Positions 31,651-33,459 of a DNA stretch of 33,459 bases are shown here, piece by piece. The DNA comes from Rhizorhapis sp036570425 (GTDB lineage Bacteria; Pseudomonadota; Alphaproteobacteria; Sphingomonadales; Sphingomonadaceae), in contig DATCYF010000030.1 in the NCBI GenBank assembly GCA_036570425.1, positions 1 to 33,459 on the forward strand. The letters are read 5' to 3'. Both the position numbers and the translations under genes were made by a program. The notes below the pieces were generated by a model. The model saw only the letters and a list, made by a program, of their open reading frames with translations. It was not told the origin of the DNA and did not search any database. Each line of letters begins with the position of its first letter. The first letter of the stretch is position 1.

Positions 31651-32733
31651 TTATTCTGCGGCGCTGGCAAGCTGTCCCATGTCGCTGGGGAAAGATGAGT
31701 GATCCCATGAGTGCAATGTAGGCAGGATCCGTTCAGCAAATAGATCCAGGGCATGAACTTGCTGTTCATGCGTGCCAATGGTGAACACCATGTCAACGAC
31801 GCCGACGCCGCATTGGCGCAGCACATCAAAAGCACCAGTCACGGTTTCCGGGCCGCCGACGAAATAGGGCTTCAGTATCAAGGAATTGAGGGGCGGACCG
31901 CCCATAGTCTCTGAACGCAGCTTGGCTTGCTCGGCAGCCTTGGCTCCAAAAAAGGCACCCATTTCGGCTTCGGCTTGCTCATCCGTTTCCGCAATATAGG
32001 TCAAACCGCGGTACATGACATGTTCTGGCGTAGGCTCCCATCCTTCCTTCGCTGCTTCCCGCCTGTACATCTCTATCCATTTTTGGACAGCTTCGGGCGG
32101 TGCAAAGGAAAAGGCGATGCCCAATCGGCGAGTCGCAGCAAACCGAATGGATTCTTCGGAATTACCCGAACCATAAACGACAGGATGCGGTTTCTGCATA
32201 ACGCGCGGCCATATGGAAATCGTGCTGAAATCGTAATTCTCACCCTTCCAGGCAAAGGGCTCATCCTCCTGCCAGGCCTTCAGGATAAGGTCGATCCCCT
32301 CCTGCGTCATGCCACGTGTCTTTTCAGCGGGCGTATCATAGGTATGATGCTCATTGGGCGTCCCACGCAGGAACAGCACCACCAGACGACCTCCGCTCAT
32401 GGCATCGAGCATGGCCAATTCTTCCGCAAGTCGGACAGGATTGCTCAGCGGAACCAGCGGGCCCAGCAGCGCGATCTTCGCCCTCTTCACCCGTTGCGTC
32501 AGGGCCGCCGCCATGACTGCCGGATTGGGCGTCATCATATAAGGGGCATAGTGATGTTCGGAAACGCTTACCCAATCGAACCCGAGCGCGTCAGCCTTTT
32601 CGCATAACGTCAGCGTTCTTTCGATTGATGCATGTGCGATCGCCGGATCGCAATAAGTCGAGGGCGCTGGCCAAACCTCGAAACCGGGCGCTGGCCCGTC
32701 ATAGCCTGTCATGCCGAGATATGACACCTTCAT
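31651..32733 (-). CDS. LLM-class flavin-dependent oxidoreductase (luciferase-like)
   Basis: A 360-residue protein of the bacterial luciferase/LLM fold, a TIM barrel binding reduced FMN or F420. GFDWVSVSEHHYAPYMMTPNPAV (51-73) carries the EHH motif seen in FMN-type monooxygenases. AKIALLGPLVPLSNPVRLAEELAMLDAMSGGRLVVLFLRG matches the core LxPxxxPxRxAEExxxLDxxSxGR signature. The protein is cytoplasmic and needs a flavin reductase not present here. AAGGA lies about 9 bases upstream of the ATG. It is convergent with the GST gene; the terminator at 31605-31639 sits between. A Baeyer-Villiger or ring-epoxidising role is typical of the family, but substrate is unknown. Confidence 0.9.
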   Translation of the reverse strand: MKVSYLGMTGYDGPAPGFEVWPAPSTYCDPAIAHASIERTLTLCEKADALGFDWVSVSEHHYAPYMMTPNPAVMAAALTQRVKRAKIALLGPLVPLSNPVRLAEELAMLDAMSGGRLVVLFLRGTPNEHHTYDTPAEKTRGMTQEGIDLILKAWQEDEPFAWKGENYDFSTISIWPRVMQKPHPVVYGSGNSEESIRFAATRRLGIAFSFAPPEAVQKWIEMYRREAAKEGWEPTPEHVMYRGLTYIAETDEQAEAEMGAFFGAKAAEQAKLRSETMGGPPLNSLILKPYFVGGPETVTGAFDVLRQCGVGVVDMVFTIGTHEQQVHALDLFAERILPTLHSWDHSSFPSDMGQLASAAE

Positions 32734-33018
32734 ATAACCGTTCCTTTCAAGTGCCGTATCACTCTAATGCTGCCCCGGATGGGTGACAAGATTAAAATGC
32801 ATCAGATGATGATTTATGCACGATCTTCGCGGTGATAGTTGCACCGCGGTAACATCGTTCTGCGACCATGGATGGAGGTCGCCTACCCTCTTCAACTTCC
32901 GGGCCGCCTCATACACGATTGGACGCCAAATAAAAATTTTCTGTTACCGGAGTTATCTTAACGCTTGACGTTCGCTCCCAATGTTGCAAAGCGCAACCGT
33001 CAAAGGGAGTTAATTAAC

Positions 33019-33336
33019 ATGCGTTATTCACTGTTCTGCGTTGCCGTTGCCGGTTTGCTTGCCTCCACCACTGCCTATGCTGAGAATGAAGCCGCTCCAG
33101 CAGCGGCCGCATCAGCGAGCGCTCCGGTCATCAAGGTTGGCTCGACCCTGCGTTCTGCCGAGGGAAGCCGGATCGGCACCATCCAGCGTCAGCTCAAGGA
33201 CGAAAACGGAGCGCCAACCACCGTCTCAGTTATCTTCGATTCGCGCTTCGTTTACATTCCAGTCTCCACTCTGTCGCAATCGGACAAGGGTCTGGTCACT
33301 TCGCTGACCAAGTCAGAAATCCGCAAGCTGCGCTAA
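33019..33336 (+). CDS. Small exported protein, PRC-barrel-like
   Basis: A 105-residue protein with a clear signal peptide (MRYSLFCVAVAGLLASTTAYA, cleavage before ENEAAP). A short Ala-rich linker follows, then a compact domain VIKVGSTLRSAEGSRIGTIQRQLKDENGAPTTVSVIFDSRFVYIPVSTL. The pattern (RSAEGSRIGTI, then strand, then IPVSTL) resembles a PRC-barrel, but the match is by eye. The ATG at 33019 with AGGGAG 9 bases upstream is preferred over a longer frame from 32965. Such small secreted proteins are common in sphingomonads and their function is not known. It lies beyond the LLM gene, divergent from it across 285 bases, and may belong to the neighbouring chromosomal region. A terminator follows. 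Confidence 0.8.
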   Translation: MRYSLFCVAVAGLLASTTAYAENEAAPAAAASASAPVIKVGSTLRSAEGSRIGTIQRQLKDENGAPTTVSVIFDSRFVYIPVSTLSQSDKGLVTSLTKSEIRKLR

Positions 33337-33344
33337 AACGATCT

Positions 33345-33374
33345 GACTTCCGGGCTATACTTGGCCCGGAAGTC
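33345..33374 (+). terminator. Terminator hairpin after the small exported protein gene
   Basis: Perfect 11-bp inverted repeat GACTTCCGGGC (33345-33355) and GCCCGGAAGTC (33364-33374), 8-base loop, then TCATTCTCC. It starts 8 bases after the stop codon. Confidence 0.8.
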
Positions 33375-33459
33375 TCATTCTCCGAGCTAGCCTGGCCTCC
33401 GGTCGCCAGCTTTTGCCGAAGCATTAAACGACCAGAGTGCGTCCGACGCCATTCGCCCG

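Noticed and set aside
32965..33003. Nested inverted repeats (TTGACG/CGTCAA and GTTGC/GCAAC) before the small exported protein gene
   Set aside because: Could be a leader hairpin, but TTGACG may simply be a -35 element and the stem is interrupted by a 12-base bulge.
1..33459. tRNA, rRNA, CRISPR arrays, insertion sequences, integrase or replication genes
   Set aside because: Looked for on both strands; no matching structure, spaced repeats or transposase motifs were seen.

Overview
The window looks like accessory DNA of a sphingomonad-type alphaproteobacterium (Sphingobium/Novosphingobium/Sphingomonas). This is inferred from fairly high GC, a large TonB-dependent receptor beside catabolic genes, and many short-chain dehydrogenases, EthD/SnoaL/VOC small-fold proteins, a KshA-like Rieske oxygenase and a beta-type glutathione S-transferase. 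No rRNA, tRNA, CRISPR array, insertion sequence or replication gene was recognised. A ccdAB toxin-antitoxin pair inside the catabolic block hints at a plasmid or integrated element, but nothing else proves it.

Left catabolic block (1-7378). A minus-strand series reads, in transcription order, alpha/beta hydrolase, cytochrome P450, acyl-CoA-dehydrogenase-fold (group D flavin) oxygenase, SnoaL-like protein and a VOC protein that runs off the window. A TonB-dependent receptor is transcribed divergently from a 369-base regulatory gap with two inverted-repeat pairs. The layout suggests outer-membrane uptake coupled to oxidative and hydrolytic attack on one compound; the compound cannot be named from sequence.

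Middle block (7485-20144). First come a small acidic protein, a low-affinity iron permease family protein and a small membrane protein. Then comes a tight six-gene minus-strand efflux array: RND adaptor, RND pump, OMF lipoprotein, second OMF lipoprotein, EmrA-type adaptor, EmrB-type MFS pump. It is flanked by a divergent TetR gene and a soxR gene. Upstream of soxR is a perfect SoxR box inside a promoter with a 19-base spacer that points back across tetR towards the efflux array, suggesting control by redox-active compounds.

Right catabolic block (20166-32733). A minus-strand run encodes an EthD protein, a GntR/FCD regulator with a histone-like basic tail, a multi-domain Dabb/NIPSNAP-like protein and an unusual SDR lacking the catalytic lysine. 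Next are three related SDRs, a molybdopterin oxidoreductase, ccdAB, a KshA-like Rieske oxygenase followed after 2 bases by a glutathione S-transferase, and a luciferase-like flavin oxidoreductase. A TTATGCGCAA-like motif recurs in front of several of these units. Together with the left block this looks like a large, substrate-unknown catabolic island with built-in efflux protection. No reductase or ferredoxin partner for the P450, the Rieske oxygenase or the flavin oxygenase is in the window.

The right end holds a small exported protein and its terminator.
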